Positions 14,419-27,480 of a DNA stretch of 64,000 nucleotides are shown here, piece after piece. The notes beneath the pieces are model-generated. The model made no database searches, was not told the DNA's origin, and saw only the letters and a program-made list of their open reading frames with translations. Both the position numbers and the translations under genes were made by a program. This DNA is from Thuidium tamariscinum (Eukaryota; Streptophyta; Bryopsida; Hypnales; Thuidiaceae): assembly GCA_947034885.2 (NCBI GenBank), contig OX344755.2:24745052-24809051 (forward strand). Reading direction: 5' to 3'. Numbering within the stretch: position 1 is the first letter of the stretch; every line of letters starts with the position of its first letter.

Positions 14419-15793
14419 CATACTAAGCCCCAAAATTGAGGTTAGTATGGTTAGTGACAAATTCATATTATGGAAAAAAAACTCCTTTGTCACTATTGCA
14501 CTAACCCAATTTGGACCCAAAATCCACCAAGTTTCAGCCCGAAATTCACCAAAATTTGGATCCTAAATCCTAAAAAAAATAAAAGTGTATTGAGTTTTAC
14601 TTGAAGACTATCTCAAGTACACATCCACACACTTTTACTTTTTTTATTGAGCAACCTATTTTTTAAATTTATTTTGCTTCTCATTCAATGAGAGGATTAA
14701 AAATGTACTTGAGGTGTGCTTGTGTGGCACTTTTACATTTTTCATTGAACACATTATTTTTAAAATTTATTTTGCTTTAAATTCAATGAGAAGATTAAAA
14801 ATGTGCTTGAGGTGTACTTGAGGTCTACTTCAAGTACACTTGAAGCACACTTTTACTTTCTTCTTTAAAACATCATTTTGAATATTTATTATGCTTCAAA
14901 TTGAATGAGAGGATTCAAAATGTGCTTGAGGTGTGCTTCAGAACTATCTCAAGCACACCTCAAGTACATATGAAGTTCGATTGCTTGTCCACCACTCCAC
15001 CCAATCGTTTGTATTTGATAGCTCATTTGATCGATTGCTTGGCCGTCTGCCCATCCGCCTAACCACTCATCCACCACTCCACTTGACTACTTCTAATTCT
15101 TATATGTATCTATTTGACCACTCACTTGATCGACCGCTTCGTCGTCCGCTCGTCCGCGCATCCGGCGAGCCGTCTATTTGTCTGCCCATCCGCACGTTCG
15201 ACAAGCTGTCTACTCGTCCACCCGTCCACGCGTCTAACGAGCTGTCTGCCTGTCCGCCCGTCCGCTTGTTCGTGCATCCGCCAAAACGCTTGCTTCTTTG
15301 TTCACTATGTATTCAATGTTTTAGAATTTTGAAAGTCCTTGAGTGCATGAACATTGGATTCTAAGAAAGACCAATTCACTTCCATTCTTTAACTAATAGC
15401 TATTGAATGGTAGAAGTATCCAATGTAGTATGAATGTATAAAATGGTAATTCAAGTTATTTCTCCACACATTTACACTCTAATTCCTAAACCCTAAACCC
15501 TATCCAAACTTCAAATTGTATATTACTTACTAAAATCATTGGTGCAATGTGTACAATATATTTGACTTCAAATTCTTTTTGAATGTCATTATTAAAATGT
15601 AGTACATATGTAGACCTCACTAACTCATTTATTTTGTTTTTTTAATGTTTTGTGGGATTTAGGGCATCAATTTTTGTTTGGCTTTGAAGTATTCTACACT
15701 ACTAGTACCTATACAAAAGTGAAACATTCAAATATGACCTAAGGATTGAAGTGTTTTTTTTGGTTTTGTACTTATATTGTAAAATGCATTGAG
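14419..15793 (+). repeat. Left arm of 4.5-kb palindrome
   Basis: This arm pairs with 17,419-18,956 read in reverse; paired coordinates sum to 33,375 over the outer part. Over 15.0-15.36 kb the arms differ by a single base that I could see. The arm holds several direct copies of a unit containing 'TTCAATGAGAGGATT...GTGCTTGAGGTGTGCTTG', a GC-richer stretch of repeated CGTCCGCC-like words (15,020-15,290), and two telomere-type CCTAAA units near 15,485. A 143-codon open frame here is low-complexity and present in both arms, so I do not call it a gene. Confidence 0.93.
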
Positions 15794-17418
15794 TAGTTCA
15801 AAACACCAAAGTATACATCCTACAAGAAATAAATCAATTATATTTATTATATCATTTTATTATTCTATTAGAAGATGTTGTTGAAAACAATTGAAACACT
15901 TTAATGTAATTTAATGTGATATACTATAATAGGTCAAGGTTAAATATTACATTCATATAACAAAATATAATTGAAGTTTTTATTGTATACCTTTTTACCT
16001 ATATGTACATTCTAAGTTATAAGCCATCAACAATATATTGCATTTTAAAAATATTGGTGCTTATGGAGTAAAAAATGAGATTGACCTTCAAATGTAATAA
16101 CCAATGTTAGTCATGTACAATAATCAATCAATATTAGACCTCATACATATATATTTGTAATGTGTTTCTAAATTAAAAATGATGTCATGATATTATTCTA
16201 TTATAATATGAAAATGTCAAATATATATTTAGTAATTTGAGGGATTTTCGTAAATGTAGGTTTAGGCCTTAGGCCTAAGGGTGCATGCCTAATTGAAAGA
16301 ACCAATATTGTACTATAATTGTACAAGCTATTTTATTAGATGTTAGATGAGATGGTGCTGTATTAGAAAAAATGAAAAATAGAGTGTGACCTATGTCCAC
16401 ATAAGTTCCTACAGTATTACAAAAGCTAAGCATAAATTTTGTGTAGTATTAACATTTGAAGGACCATTTGTCCCTTGGAGAGACACCTTGGATTTTGAGA
16501 AGGTACCAATAGTCTCAATTTTTTATTTTTTGTCATGATATTTAGGAACTCTTTTTGAAGATAGAAAAATTGATTGTCTTTATAGGAATAAATTTTTTCG
16601 TCAATTGATGGGCAAGAATAGAAAGTATGTCTACAAACAAAAGTTCTTCTCAAAATTAGGGAGAGCAGACAACAAAAAAGAATTTCAAAAACCATCATTT
16701 TTATTTATTTTTTCTCGCACATTAAGTTTTTGTCTACATGTAAAACTTAGATTCATTTTATTTGGACAAGTGATATAAAAGTTATGGACAATATTCTTTA
16801 TTGGGCATTGTAAGCACGTATTTAGAAAAAAATACACTTGTACAACTCAATTGTAAATGCAATTTTCTAGATTTTTTTCAAGAAAAGAAATTGTACATAG
16901 TTTAGTTTCTTTGCTAGAAAAATCTCACCAATTTGATATTAATAATCTCTTATTTCATTTTAAATATGTTAAATAATTTAGATTTTCCTATCATACCAAA
17001 CCTACTAGTTCTAATTAGCTATTCTTTTGAAAATCATAATTAATTTTTTTCTTTAATTTTTTTCTCCTAGAGTCTCACCCGTATTCTCCACTATCAAGAT
17101 TCAAAGCTCAAAACTTTGTAGTGCAAAAAAATTTTAGTTGAAAAGGTTTAAAGCTAAATATTGTAGTTCCACAATTAACAATTTGTATATAACTTTAAAA
17201 AAAAAATTCTAAACCCATAATTCTTGCAATTAGTGTTGTTGAAAGTCATTAAATTCATTTCAAGCATTTTGATACATTTAGGTGTAAGATCCTATCATTA
17301 CTTCAAAAAGCACAAGTATTTGGTTGGGATAAATCATGAAATAATATTTAACATTGAAAGAAGAATGCTCTCGTAGATCTGATTTAATCAATCATCGATA
17401 CCTTAATGCCTTCAACTA
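15794..17418. other. Loop of the palindrome, with a copy of a dispersed repeat
   Basis: AT-rich spacer between the two arms with no supported ORF. From about 16,480 to 17,330 it is recognisably related to 34,860-35,670. Shared blocks include GGACCATTTGTCCC-like and TTTTTGTCTACATGTRAA, then GTTATGGACAAT-like, CTTGCTAGAATAATCTCAC-like and TAAGATCCTAT, in the same order. It is therefore a decayed dispersed repeat caught between the arms. A palindromic TTAGGCCTTAGGCCTAA lies near 16,262. Confidence 0.6.
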
Positions 17419-18956
17419 TCAATGCATTTTACAATATAAGTACAAAACCAAAAGAAGCACTTCAATCCTTAGGTCATATTTGAATGTTTCACTTTTGTAT
17501 AGGTAGTAGTAATACAAAATAATGGTCAATTTTGTTAAAATTGCGGTATTCTAAGTGCCATTTTGACATATTTTGTGTACCATTTTGATAGAGGCCTAGA
17601 GGTAGAGGAAGAAAATTTGCCATTTTAATGGAATGTCATGCCATTTTATTGGAATGCCGTCATTTTAACAAAATTGACCATAATACTTCAAAGCCAAACA
17701 AAAATTGATGCCCTAAATCCCACAAAACATTAAAAAAACAAAATAAATGAGTTAGTGAGGTCTACATATGTACTACATTTTAATAATGACATTCAAAAAG
17801 AATTTGAAGTCAAATATATTGTACACATTGCACCAATGATTTTAGTAAGTAATATACAATTTGAAGTTTGGATAGGGTTTAGGGTTTAGGAATTAGAGTG
17901 TAAATGTGTGGAGAAATAACTTGAATTACCATTTTATACATTCATACTACATTGGATACTTCTACCATTCAATAGCTATTAGTTAAAGAATGGAAGTGAA
18001 TTGGTCTTTCTTAGAATCCAATGTTCATGCACTCAAGGACTTTCAAAATTCTAAAACATTGAATACATAGTGAACAAAGAAGCAAGCGTTTTGGCGGATG
18101 CACGAACAAGCGGACGGGCGGACAGGCAGACAGCTCGTTAGACGCGTGGATGGGTGGACGAGTAGACAGCTTGTCGAACGTGCGGATGGGCAGACAAATA
18201 GACGGCTCGCCGGATGCGCGGACGAGCGGACGACGAAGCGGTCGATCAAGTGAGTGGTCAAATAGATACATATAAGAATTAGAAGTAGTCAAGTGGAGTG
18301 GTGGATGAGTGGTTAGGCGGATGGGCAGACGGCCAAGCAATCGATCAAATGAGCTATCAAATACAAACGATTGGGTGGAGTGGTGGACAAGCAATCGAAC
18401 TTCATATGTACTTGAGGTGTGCTTGAGATAGTTCTGAAGCACACCTCAAGCACATTTTGAATCCTCTCATTCAATTTGAAGCATAATAAATATTCAAAAT
18501 GATGTTTTAAAGAAGAAAGTAAAAGTGTGCTTCAAGTGTACTTGAAGTAGACCTCAAGTACACCTCAAGCACATTTTTAATCTTCTCATTGAATTTAAAG
18601 CAAAATAAATTTTAAAAATAATGTGTTCAATGAAAAATGTAAAAGTGCCACACAAGCACACCTCAAGTACATTTTTAATCCTCTCATTGAATGAGAAGCA
18701 AAATAAATTTAAAAAATAGGTTGCTCAATAAAAAAAGTAAAAGTGTGTGGATGTGTACTTGAGATAGTCTTCAAGTAAAACTCAATACACTTTTATTTTT
18801 TTTAGGATTTAGGATCCAAATTTTGGTGAATTTCGGGCTGAAACTTGGTGGATTTTGGGTCCAAATTGGGTTAGTGCAATAGTGACAAAGGAGTTTTTTT
18901 TCCATAATATGAATTTGTCACTAACCATACTAACCTCAATTTTGGGGCTTAGTATG
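17419..18956 (-). repeat. Right arm of 4.5-kb palindrome (with inserted MITE)
   Basis: Reverse complement of 14,419-15,793, longer by a 156-bp insertion plus its target duplication (see 17,524-17,679). The left arm lacks that insertion, so it arrived after the arms formed, or one arm escaped later conversion. The outer edge at about 18,956 coincides with the first unit of a 78-bp tandem array that continues outside the palindrome on this side only. Confidence 0.93.
17524..17679. mobile_element. 156-bp MITE with 18-bp perfect TIRs
   Basis: The ends are GGTCAATTTTGTTAAAAT and its exact reverse complement. The flanks are ATAAT on both sides, a likely 5-bp target duplication. There is no coding capacity. 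The matching place in the left palindrome arm (about 15,700) is empty, so this is a real insertion polymorphism between the arms. The superfamily is uncertain. Confidence 0.85.
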
Positions 18957-19290
18957 GTTAGTGACAAAGGATTTCTTTTCCACAATATGAATATGTCACT
19001 AACCATACTAACCTTAGTTTTGGGGCTTAGTATGGTTAGTAACAAAGAATTTTTTTTTCACAATATGAATATGTCAATAACCATACTAACCTCAATTATC
19101 TAGCTTAGTGAGGTTAATGACCAAAAAAAATTTCCACAATATAAATATATCACTAACCATACTAACCTAAATTTTAGGGCTTCGTATGGTTAATGACAAA
19201 AGATTTCTTTTTCCCAATGTACCATGCATCAGTAATAGTACTAACCTTGATTTTTGAGATTAGTGCGGTTAGTCACAAAGGAAATTGAAT
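18890..19290. repeat. About 78-bp tandem repeat, 5 units, each a stem-loop
   Basis: Units anchored on the 'GTCACTAACC' block begin near 18,917, 18,995, 19,073, 19,149 and 19,228 (spacing 76-79). Each contains ACTAACCATACTAA and its inverted partner TTAGTATGGTTAGT around a short loop, a perfect 14-bp stem in the best units. The later units are more diverged. Confidence 0.85.
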
Positions 19291-20820
19291 CCCTTGCACT
19301 ATTTATTTAATATTAGGTGATTCCCTTCTAAGTGCTACACCTGGGGACTGAAATTAATCTTGAATTTGCTTCAAGATTAATAAATTCAATCATTATACCA
19401 ATTTTTCTTGTAGTACACTTGATGAAATCCTTCTTTATTTGTACATCTATCCATCTTTTGAACTAAAAACATGTTTCAATCATGTCTACACAGTTTTTCA
19501 TCTAAATCTTGTGCATTCATCTATATTTGGAAGGAAAATGAAAACTTTATCGCATAAGAAATTAAGAAAGTTCTTTTGATATGGCGAGTAGTAGCCTATT
19601 TTTTAGAAATTATAAACTCTGGCACCATCATTCCCAAAGAAAAGGTCAAGGTGAACTAGGTCCCTCGTTCCGCTACTTGAAGTCTCCAACTCTCTAAATA
19701 ATTCTAGAGGTGGAAGGAAAACAAAAAGCCCCCTCTTTTGTGCTTATCAAATTACCGCACTACATCACCTATCTAATTTCGGGCCTCTCATTACAAATCT
19801 AAATTCAGAATTTTCAAATTATATTATTTACAATAATAAAGAATTTTGGCATTTTTCCTAATGGTCGAACAAGGGGTCAATTCACCCCGACCAAATAAAA
19901 AGGACCTATAATATAATCCTAAGATCCGATGGACACTCGGACAGTACATCGTCTGCCCGTCCAACCACTTGCCTGTTCTTTCAACCACTGGATGTACAAT
20001 ATTGTGAATGTCAAATGACGTCCGTGGGGCCCCAGACGCTGCCGCGAGATGTCTGGAAATCTTGTCAACCATGTACCTCGCCTATCTGAGCCCTTCATAT
20101 TCTTGTACCAAGCGACACAAGTATTATTTTCAGATGTTGTAGGTAGACCTAGTTGGAAAGTAGTGTTGCAAATAGAGGCCCGAGCAAGATGGGAAGTTAT
20201 GGGCACATTAGATGCATTCATCTTTATAAGAGGTGAGAGTAGAGGGCTAAGAGCACCTACTACATTTCCTCATCTTGAAGATGTGGTTAATCTAGTTGGA
20301 GCCATAGGGTTGATTGAGCAAGAGAACTTGTTAGCTCATAAGGAGTATTAGCACTGGAGTGTTACATTGGTAAACCATAAGTACAACTTCAATAGCACAT
20401 TGTTTGCAACACTTTATCATACATGAGGTGGTTGGATTACCATAAGACATAATAACAATTTTTTTGTATTCAATTTCTTGAAAGAGTCTCACTATTTGTA
20501 GCAGTATTAGCCCATTCAAACATGTGCTGCCCATAAGTCATGGGAAGTCATTCTTTAGTTGTATTGAAGTAGTGTACAAGTCATTCTTAAGTTGCAATGA
20601 AGAGAAATTGCAGTTACAAAATGTGTTGAAGGAGGACACTGAGACAGCAACCATAAAAACGTAGGAGGTCAAGATTTGCATCACAATGTATTAAGACACA
20701 AGCATGTGTGGGACGCAACATAGAATTCCACCACACCGTTGGAGCTCCTACATGTGCGATACAAGAAGACTTCTACGTATGTGCAATGTACATTATACAA
20801 GGAAGTCTTGGGAGATGTAT
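19291..20820. other. Unclassified spacer
   Basis: No supported gene. The part at 19,860-20,350 has a more mixed base composition and short overlapping open frames (up to 100 codons) on both strands, possibly an old coding or element fragment. I recognise no domain in it. The rest is AT-rich. Confidence 0.35.
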
Positions 20821-22213
20821 AGTGGGGTACCAATCACAATGTCGTTTTTGAATCCGCAGGGAGAAAAATTTCAGCATTGCTAACTTTGAAAGCCTCCTGA
20901 GAGCTCAGAAATTGGTGTTTTACCACAAAATTCTTACCACAAAATCATCTTTAAGTTTATTATATTTATGACAAATTTCAAGGCTAAAAAATTCACCAAA
21001 AAAAAGTTATTCAAAATCTACCAACATTGGTAGCTGTGGAAATTTTTTTAGTGCTGCTAACTTTGACAGCCTCCCAAAGATTGAATTATTTTTTTTTTGC
21101 CATGAAATTTTTGTCATAAAACAATATATATGTTTTTAATATGCATAAAAAATTTCAAGTTAAATTTTTTTTTCTTAAGAAGATATTTGAAATCTCCCAA
21201 CAAGTGTAGTTTTGAGAAATTTATCACAATTGCCAACTTTGACACCCTTCCAAGGACTGAAAAATTGGTTTCTTACTATTAATTTTTTTTTGTGAAGTCA
21301 TCTCTATGTTTATAATATGTGCTACAAATTTCAAGTTCAAATGAATTAACAAAAAAAAGATATACAAAATCTCCCAACATGTGTAGTTGTGAGGAGGAGT
21401 TTTTGAGCCCTTAGTATAATGTTATTTTATGGAGCAAAGTTCGACACGAATGTAAAAACTCAACCTCACAACTATACATGTTGAGAGATTTTGAATATCT
21501 TTTTTTGGGTAAGTGTTTTGAACTTGAAATTTGAAACATATATTATCAACATAAAGTTGATCTCATTCAAAAAATTTCATGTTAAATAGACAAATTTTCA
21601 GCCCTTAGGAGGGTGTCAAAGTCAGCAATAGTGAAAATTTTCTCACAACTACACATGTTGGGAAATTTTGTATATCTTTTTTTTGGTAATTCATTTGAAT
21701 TTGAAATTTGGAGCACATATTATCAACATAGAGATGAATTCACATAAAAACATTCATGATAAGAAACCAATTTTCAGCCCTTGGGAGGGTGTCAAAGTTG
21801 GCGATTGTGAAAATTTTCTCAAAACTACACCTGTTGGGAGATTTCAAATATCTTCTTAAAAAAAAATTCTTTTACCTTGAAATTTTTATACATATTAAGA
21901 CCATAGAGATTTTTTCATGAAAAAAATTTCATGGAAAAAGAACAAAAATTCAATCCTTAGGAAGGTGTCAAAGTTGAAAGTGGTGAAATGTTTCTCACCA
22001 CTACCCATGTTGGTAGATTTTGAATAACTTTTTTTCGGTGAATCTTTTGGCCTTGAAATTTGCCATACATATAATCAACTTAAAAATGATTTTGTGGTAA
22101 ACATTTCGTGGTAAAATACCAATTTTTGAGCTCTCGAGAGGCTTTCAAAGTTGGCAGTACTGAAATTTTTCTCACTGCGAATTCAAAAACGACATTTTGA
22201 TTGGTACCCCACT
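20821..22213. mobile_element. Foldback element A1 (1.39 kb), arms made of 176-bp repeats
   Basis: The termini are AGTGGGGTACCAATC and its exact reverse complement. Almost the whole element is one imperfect palindrome centred near 21,517. Each arm is a head-to-tail run of about four ~176-bp units marked by CAACTTTGACACCC-like blocks (20,874, 21,051, 21,226; inverted at 21,610, 21,785, 21,962, 22,140) with an intervening CCCAACATGTGTAGTTGTGAG block. No ORF. A clear target duplication was not found. Confidence 0.85.
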
Positions 22214-24560
22214 GTACAACATTAGTGTATGTTCTTCTTGTATATCAAGTTTCCTTTTAGGTTTTTCCTGAAGTATTTTTGAAAACCCACTAAATGGCTT
22301 GCTCTTCTTTTGCTTTGACAGTCACATGGCAGTCATCATGCAGTAATTGATATCCACGGTAGCAAGAAGGAGCAACCGGACCTTTAGAAGCTTAAAACCC
22401 ACAAAAGTATGGAAAAAGTCTCTGCAATAATTTCTTAGTAATTCCTAAGTCATTTGCAGTCGCATCCTAGCAGCAGTAGTGCAACTGCATTCCATGTCAA
22501 CATGTTGTCCTACCCCCCTTTGCAAGAAAAATCCCATTGGGTCCACCTATAAACCCTTCAGTTATTTAGTAGTCATAAAAAAATAAAGGGTAGTCGGAGT
22601 CAATGACTACATGAACACTGTGGCCTTATTACAGTATCATTTGAATGAATGTCCACTGAACCTTGCCACTTTATAATGTCTTCATCCAAAAGTTGCATAC
22701 AATGACTGGAAAATGACTCCAGAACTGTTTCAAACAAACCTGTGGTGCAATCATGGAAGAGTCAGTCATTTTTGAGTCACATTAGACAAGTTGTCATATA
22801 TTAATCATTTTCTAGAGTCATATATCCCCCCAATTCTAGTAGTAGTTGAGAAAAATTTTCATTTAATTGAGTGATATAGGTGCCTATATTAAAGAAACTC
22901 TCTACTATTATAGTGCAACTACATTATTTATATATATAGTAGGTGTTTATATTATAAGCATTTAGGAATCTTCCTTGTTTGTAGAAAATCTACTTATATA
23001 TATGTTCAAAGCTCATATGCGCACATTTTCAAGCTCACATACTAACATCATTGAGTGTAAGTTATAATAATTAGGAACACAAGAGTGGATATAATTGAAG
23101 GAATTCTTACATGAATTCATAGTTATACATCTTTATTCCAAATTTTTGAATAAATTTTTTTCATTCAATTTTTTTGCATATATTCGATATCACCTTTTTT
23201 GTAAGGTATTGCACAAATAAAAGGCTCCTACTTTGAATTTGCCTACCTCATCAACCTTTCTATATTTGTCTGGGTCCTACAAGAAAAAGGGATATTTTTA
23301 ATGTAGTCCTAATAGTAGAGTCCTTCAAGCATGACCTTAAAGGAGTGTCTTTAGTAATGTTTGATTGCAAATACATAGATTTTAAGTAAAATATTACTAA
23401 AAACACCCTTTTAGATCATTACTAGTTGAACTATACTACTAGGACTATACTTAAAACATCCCATTTTTTTTGTAGTGGGAGCAACTTTTATTTCATGCTT
23501 ACTTTTCTTTGATTCTTTTTATTGAGTTTATATACATCCGATGAAGACTATATGCATCAAAATTCATTACACTCTAATTGAGAATGTGAGGTAATTGCAA
23601 CGAATTGTAAGTTTTTTCTAAAATCAATCTTTATAGATTCTTGTTAAAATTTATAAGTAATTTTGAAGGTATCCAAAAACACATTTGAAGAATCTAGAAT
23701 CCACTTCTTACCACCATTAAGACTTAGAAAAAACTTTGTCAATTCAACAAAAGGATTTCCTCTCAAATTTTCATTTGGGTGAATTGAAGAGTTGCTATTT
23801 GAATCCTATAACATCTTTATCCTTTTTAGAAGGATTTGGCTCAAATAATTATATTATTTTCTTCAATTTCATCAAACTAATTATTGAAAAAGTTTGTTTT
23901 TTCAAAACCGAGGAAGAACTTTGAGTGAATGAGATATTATTGGTACAAAACTTTTGTGAAAGCACTTTGTGCATCTTTGAGAATATAGACTTTAGAATGT
24001 TTAGGTACCAAACTTAAAAATTTTGTTTGATAACCATTCTTTGATTCCAAAAAAAAATTCATTTTTAATATTAGATGAAGACCAATTGCAATTAAAGTGG
24101 CATGAAATCCAAGAACATTATTTGAATATTATACTAAATATAGAAAATTTATTAGGTAAAAAACTTTTAATTGATAAATTTTCTAATATCTTGCAATGAT
24201 TACTATATTCACACTTTAAATATTATAAAAACAATTAGGTACTTATTCTTTGGATTGTTTAGTACTACAAGGATGCTAAATGAGGTAAAAAATTGGCTCA
24301 TGGATGACTTTTAAGATCACTATAGAAATGAAGAATCCACCTACAAGTCCAAAAACTAAATCATTTTTGGCATGCAATTACTTATAATAAGGTTTTCCTA
24401 CCTTATACATCTAGAGACTAGAGTACACTCAAAGTGGTGAGAAAAAAACAATGGATAAAATTGTAGATGGTAATTAGATTATATCAAGAAGGATGCTCAT
24501 AAATTGAATGAAACCATCATTCTCATATAAATTCTTAACCTTGAAATGACAAGACCTACT
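22214..24560. other. AT-rich spacer
   Basis: No gene recognised; the longest open frame is about 60 codons. Near 23,005-23,060 there are AAGCTCATATG / CAAGCTCACAT blocks resembling the right end of the candidate element at 37,251-38,090, so a decayed relative may lie here. Confidence 0.35.
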
Positions 24561-25207
24561 AGGGTGAATGCAAGAAACACTTGTACTATTTTTTGTCAAA
24601 ACTTAAGTGCAGATCTATTTTTTGGCCATAACTTTTGCATTTTTGCTCCAAATGACTCAAGATTTCTAGAAAAGGTATTCATGACTATCATACACCTTAC
24701 ATATTTTTTTTTCATAATTTTCAAAAATATTTTGATACTAAAATAGTATTAGTGATTAAATGTCACAAAAGACAATTTGGAGGTTTTTAGTACCTAGGAG
24801 TACCTTTTTTAATAATTTTGAGATGTAATTTGGATGAGATGGTCTCCCAATAGACTTCTAGCTTTCAAAAGAAGGATTTTTGAAAATATTTAATTTTATG
24901 TGGTGTGGAAGTCCACAAAGTGAGCTTCTTTCTACTTGAATTTTGAAAGATATAAAATATATATATATTTTGGTGAATGACCATTTCCATAGAGTTGCTG
25001 CAAATGGACACTTTTTATTTTTTGTATTTACTTATTTTTACTATTTTTACCAAATAAAAACATGAAGGTATGTATTTTCTTAAGGTTTGGCACTTTTCAA
25101 GTTCTTACTTAGAGAATTTTTCTATATAATTCCTTCCATGGGTACCTAAGTCATAAGTATTGTAGTAAAATGCAACAAATAGTACAAGTGTTTCTTGCAT
25201 TCACCCT
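24561..25207. mobile_element. Foldback element B1 (0.65 kb)
   Basis: The ends are AGGGTGAATGCAAGAAACAC and its exact reverse complement, and the TIR match continues through CTTGTACTATTT. The flanks are consistent with a TA duplication. It is non-coding. It shares ends and the internal block GAAGTCCACAAAG with the larger copy at 58,871-59,961, so the two are one family. Confidence 0.82.
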
Positions 25208-25722
25208 ACTTTGCCAAAAATGATTTCATTCTTAGAATTTCAAAAATATTATTTAATTCTGCATTGATCATGAAGTCACTTATTTTCCATTTGTTGGCTT
25301 TAGTGTCTTTTCAAGATTAAACATTAAAGAAAAACTATAACTCAAGTCTTATAATTCAACAACAACATATGGAATACAAATGTATAATTATAGATGTTAA
25401 TCTTACTAAACTAAACAAATATATTTATACTTTATGTAGAAAACAAATCTAGTTAGAAACACTTTGAAGTAACTCTAACTTGTTATAAAACTATCCCATC
25501 TTGTATAAATTCTTTGTTTAAAATGTAGGTCTTCAAAACATTAAAGTCTAGGATTAATTTTGGATATCCTAGGCTATTTTATTTTTGAGTGAGATATTTA
25601 CAATAGTTTATGTGTTTTCATGAATGCCCTTTCAATGTATTAAAATTTCAAATAATTACTACTTTCTATAGGGATTACAACCATATTAGTGGTCAATAAA
25701 CTACCATCCAAGTAAAATGATT
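25208..25722. other. AT-rich spacer
   Basis: Lies between foldback elements B1 and A2. Nothing recognisable. Confidence 0.4.
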
Positions 25723-27122
25723 AGAAGTGTACCAATCAAAATGATATTTTTGAACTTGCAAGGATAGAAATTTTGATGCTACCAACTTTAACACCCATTC
25801 AAGGGGTTAAAAAATTATTTTCTTACCATGAAGTTTTTTGGCAAAATCAAATTTATGTTGATAACATGCATGACAAATTTCAAGACCAAAAAATTTACCC
25901 AAAAAATGAAATTCAAAATCTACCAACATGTGTAGCTATGAGAAAAATTTCATTGCCTCCAACTTTGACACCCTTGTAAGGATTGAATTTTTTTCTTTTT
26001 CCATGAAATTTTTGGCATAAGATCACTTCTATGTTGATAATATGTATTCCAAATTCCAAAGTCAAAAAAGACACCAAAAAAAAGATATTTGAAATCTACC
26101 AACATGAGCTGTTGTAAGATATAATTTGACTACTACCAATTTTGACACCCTCCTAGGCTAAGAAATTGATTTTTTACTATGAATTTTTTTTTAAATATCA
26201 CCCCTATGTTAACAATATTTGTGACAAATTTCAAATTCAAAATATTTTCCCAAAAGAAAACATTGGAAATCTACCCAACTTGTATAGTTGTGAAAAACAA
26301 TTTCACTATTGCCAATTGAGACACCCGAGTCCTAAAGGCTGAATTTTTTTTAATTTACCATGAGATCTTTTTATGAGATCACCCCTATGTTAATAATATT
26401 TATGCCAAATTTCAAGTTCAAAATATCTTTTCCAAGAGAGATATTTAAAATCTCCCAACATGTGTAGTTGTGAGAATGATTTTTTGCATTTGTGTCAAGC
26501 TTTGACCCTCAAAATGACACTTCACCAAAGGCTAAAAGATCATTCTTACAACTATACATGTTGGGACTTGGGAGATTTTAAATATCTTTTTTGGGAAAAA
26601 TATTTTGAACTTGAAATTTGGCATAAATATAATTAACAAAGGGGTGATCTTTTTTTAAAATTTTCATAGTAGAAAACCAATTTTTTAGCCTTTGGGAAGG
26701 TGTCAAAGTTGGCATTAATCAAATTGTCTCTTACAACAGCTCATGTTGGTAGATTTCAAATATCTTTTTTTATGTGACTTTTATTACCTTGAAATTTAAA
26801 ATACATCTTATCAACATAGAAATGATGTCATTCCAAAAATTTCATGGAAAAAGAAAAAAATTTCAATCCTTACGAGGGTGTCAAAGTTGGCGGCAATGAA
26901 AATTTTCTCATAGCTACACATGTTGGTAGATTTTGAATTTCTTTTTGTGTAAATTTCTTGGCCTTCAAATATAGCATTTATGTTATCAACATAGAAATTA
27001 TCTTGCAAAAAACCTTCATGGTAAAAAAACAATTTTTTTGCCCTTGAAAAGGTGTCAAAGTTGACAACATCAAAATTTCTTTCTTTGCAATTCAAAAACG
27101 CCATTTTGATTGGTATCCTACT
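25723..27122. mobile_element. Foldback element A2 (1.40 kb)
   Basis: Second copy of the A family. The ends are AGAAGTGTACCAATC and the inverse of AGTAGGATACCAATC. Arms carry ~176-bp units with the same CAACTTTGACACCC-like block (25,787, 25,962, 26,140, 26,317; inverted at 26,700, 26,880, 27,055). The units differ noticeably from those of A1, so the two copies are not recent duplicates. No ORF. Confidence 0.83.
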
Positions 27123-27480
27123 ATACATTTGTATAATCCAACAATTGAGTAGCATATATCAATCAATCAATGGACCTTGAAGTATATACATTTAACATTG
27201 TTGAAGCCTACCCATTCAAAATGTAGATTCCTACAAAATAATCTACTAACATATTCAAAATTCCATACTCAAAGCTTATAAAAATACATAGAGAGGATCT
27301 TCTTTGTCACCCAAGTCCTTATAGTATAGCTAGATGCACAATCTCCAACAAACTCATCATTCATTCATGATGACTATTGTCTCATCATATAAACATTATG
27401 ATTATTGCTATTACAACTATTATAGTTAAAATGAGATTTATTACCTTTCTAAAGTCTTTACAAGATTTTGGAGGCCTCAT
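27123..27480. other. Spacer, probable 3' flank of the C2-like gene
   Basis: AT-rich. It lies just past the Gly-rich final exon of the minus-strand gene and probably includes its 3' UTR. Confidence 0.4.

Noticed and set aside
14933-15364. 143-codon open frame, with an almost identical partner at 18,011-18,442
   Set aside because: It lies in the palindrome arms and reads through low-complexity CGTCCGCC-type repeats; no domain, no start context, and an overlapping frame is also open.
20049-20351. 100-codon plus-strand frame in the 19.3-20.8-kb spacer
   Set aside because: No domain recognised and overlapping frames are open on the other strand; at most a decayed fragment.
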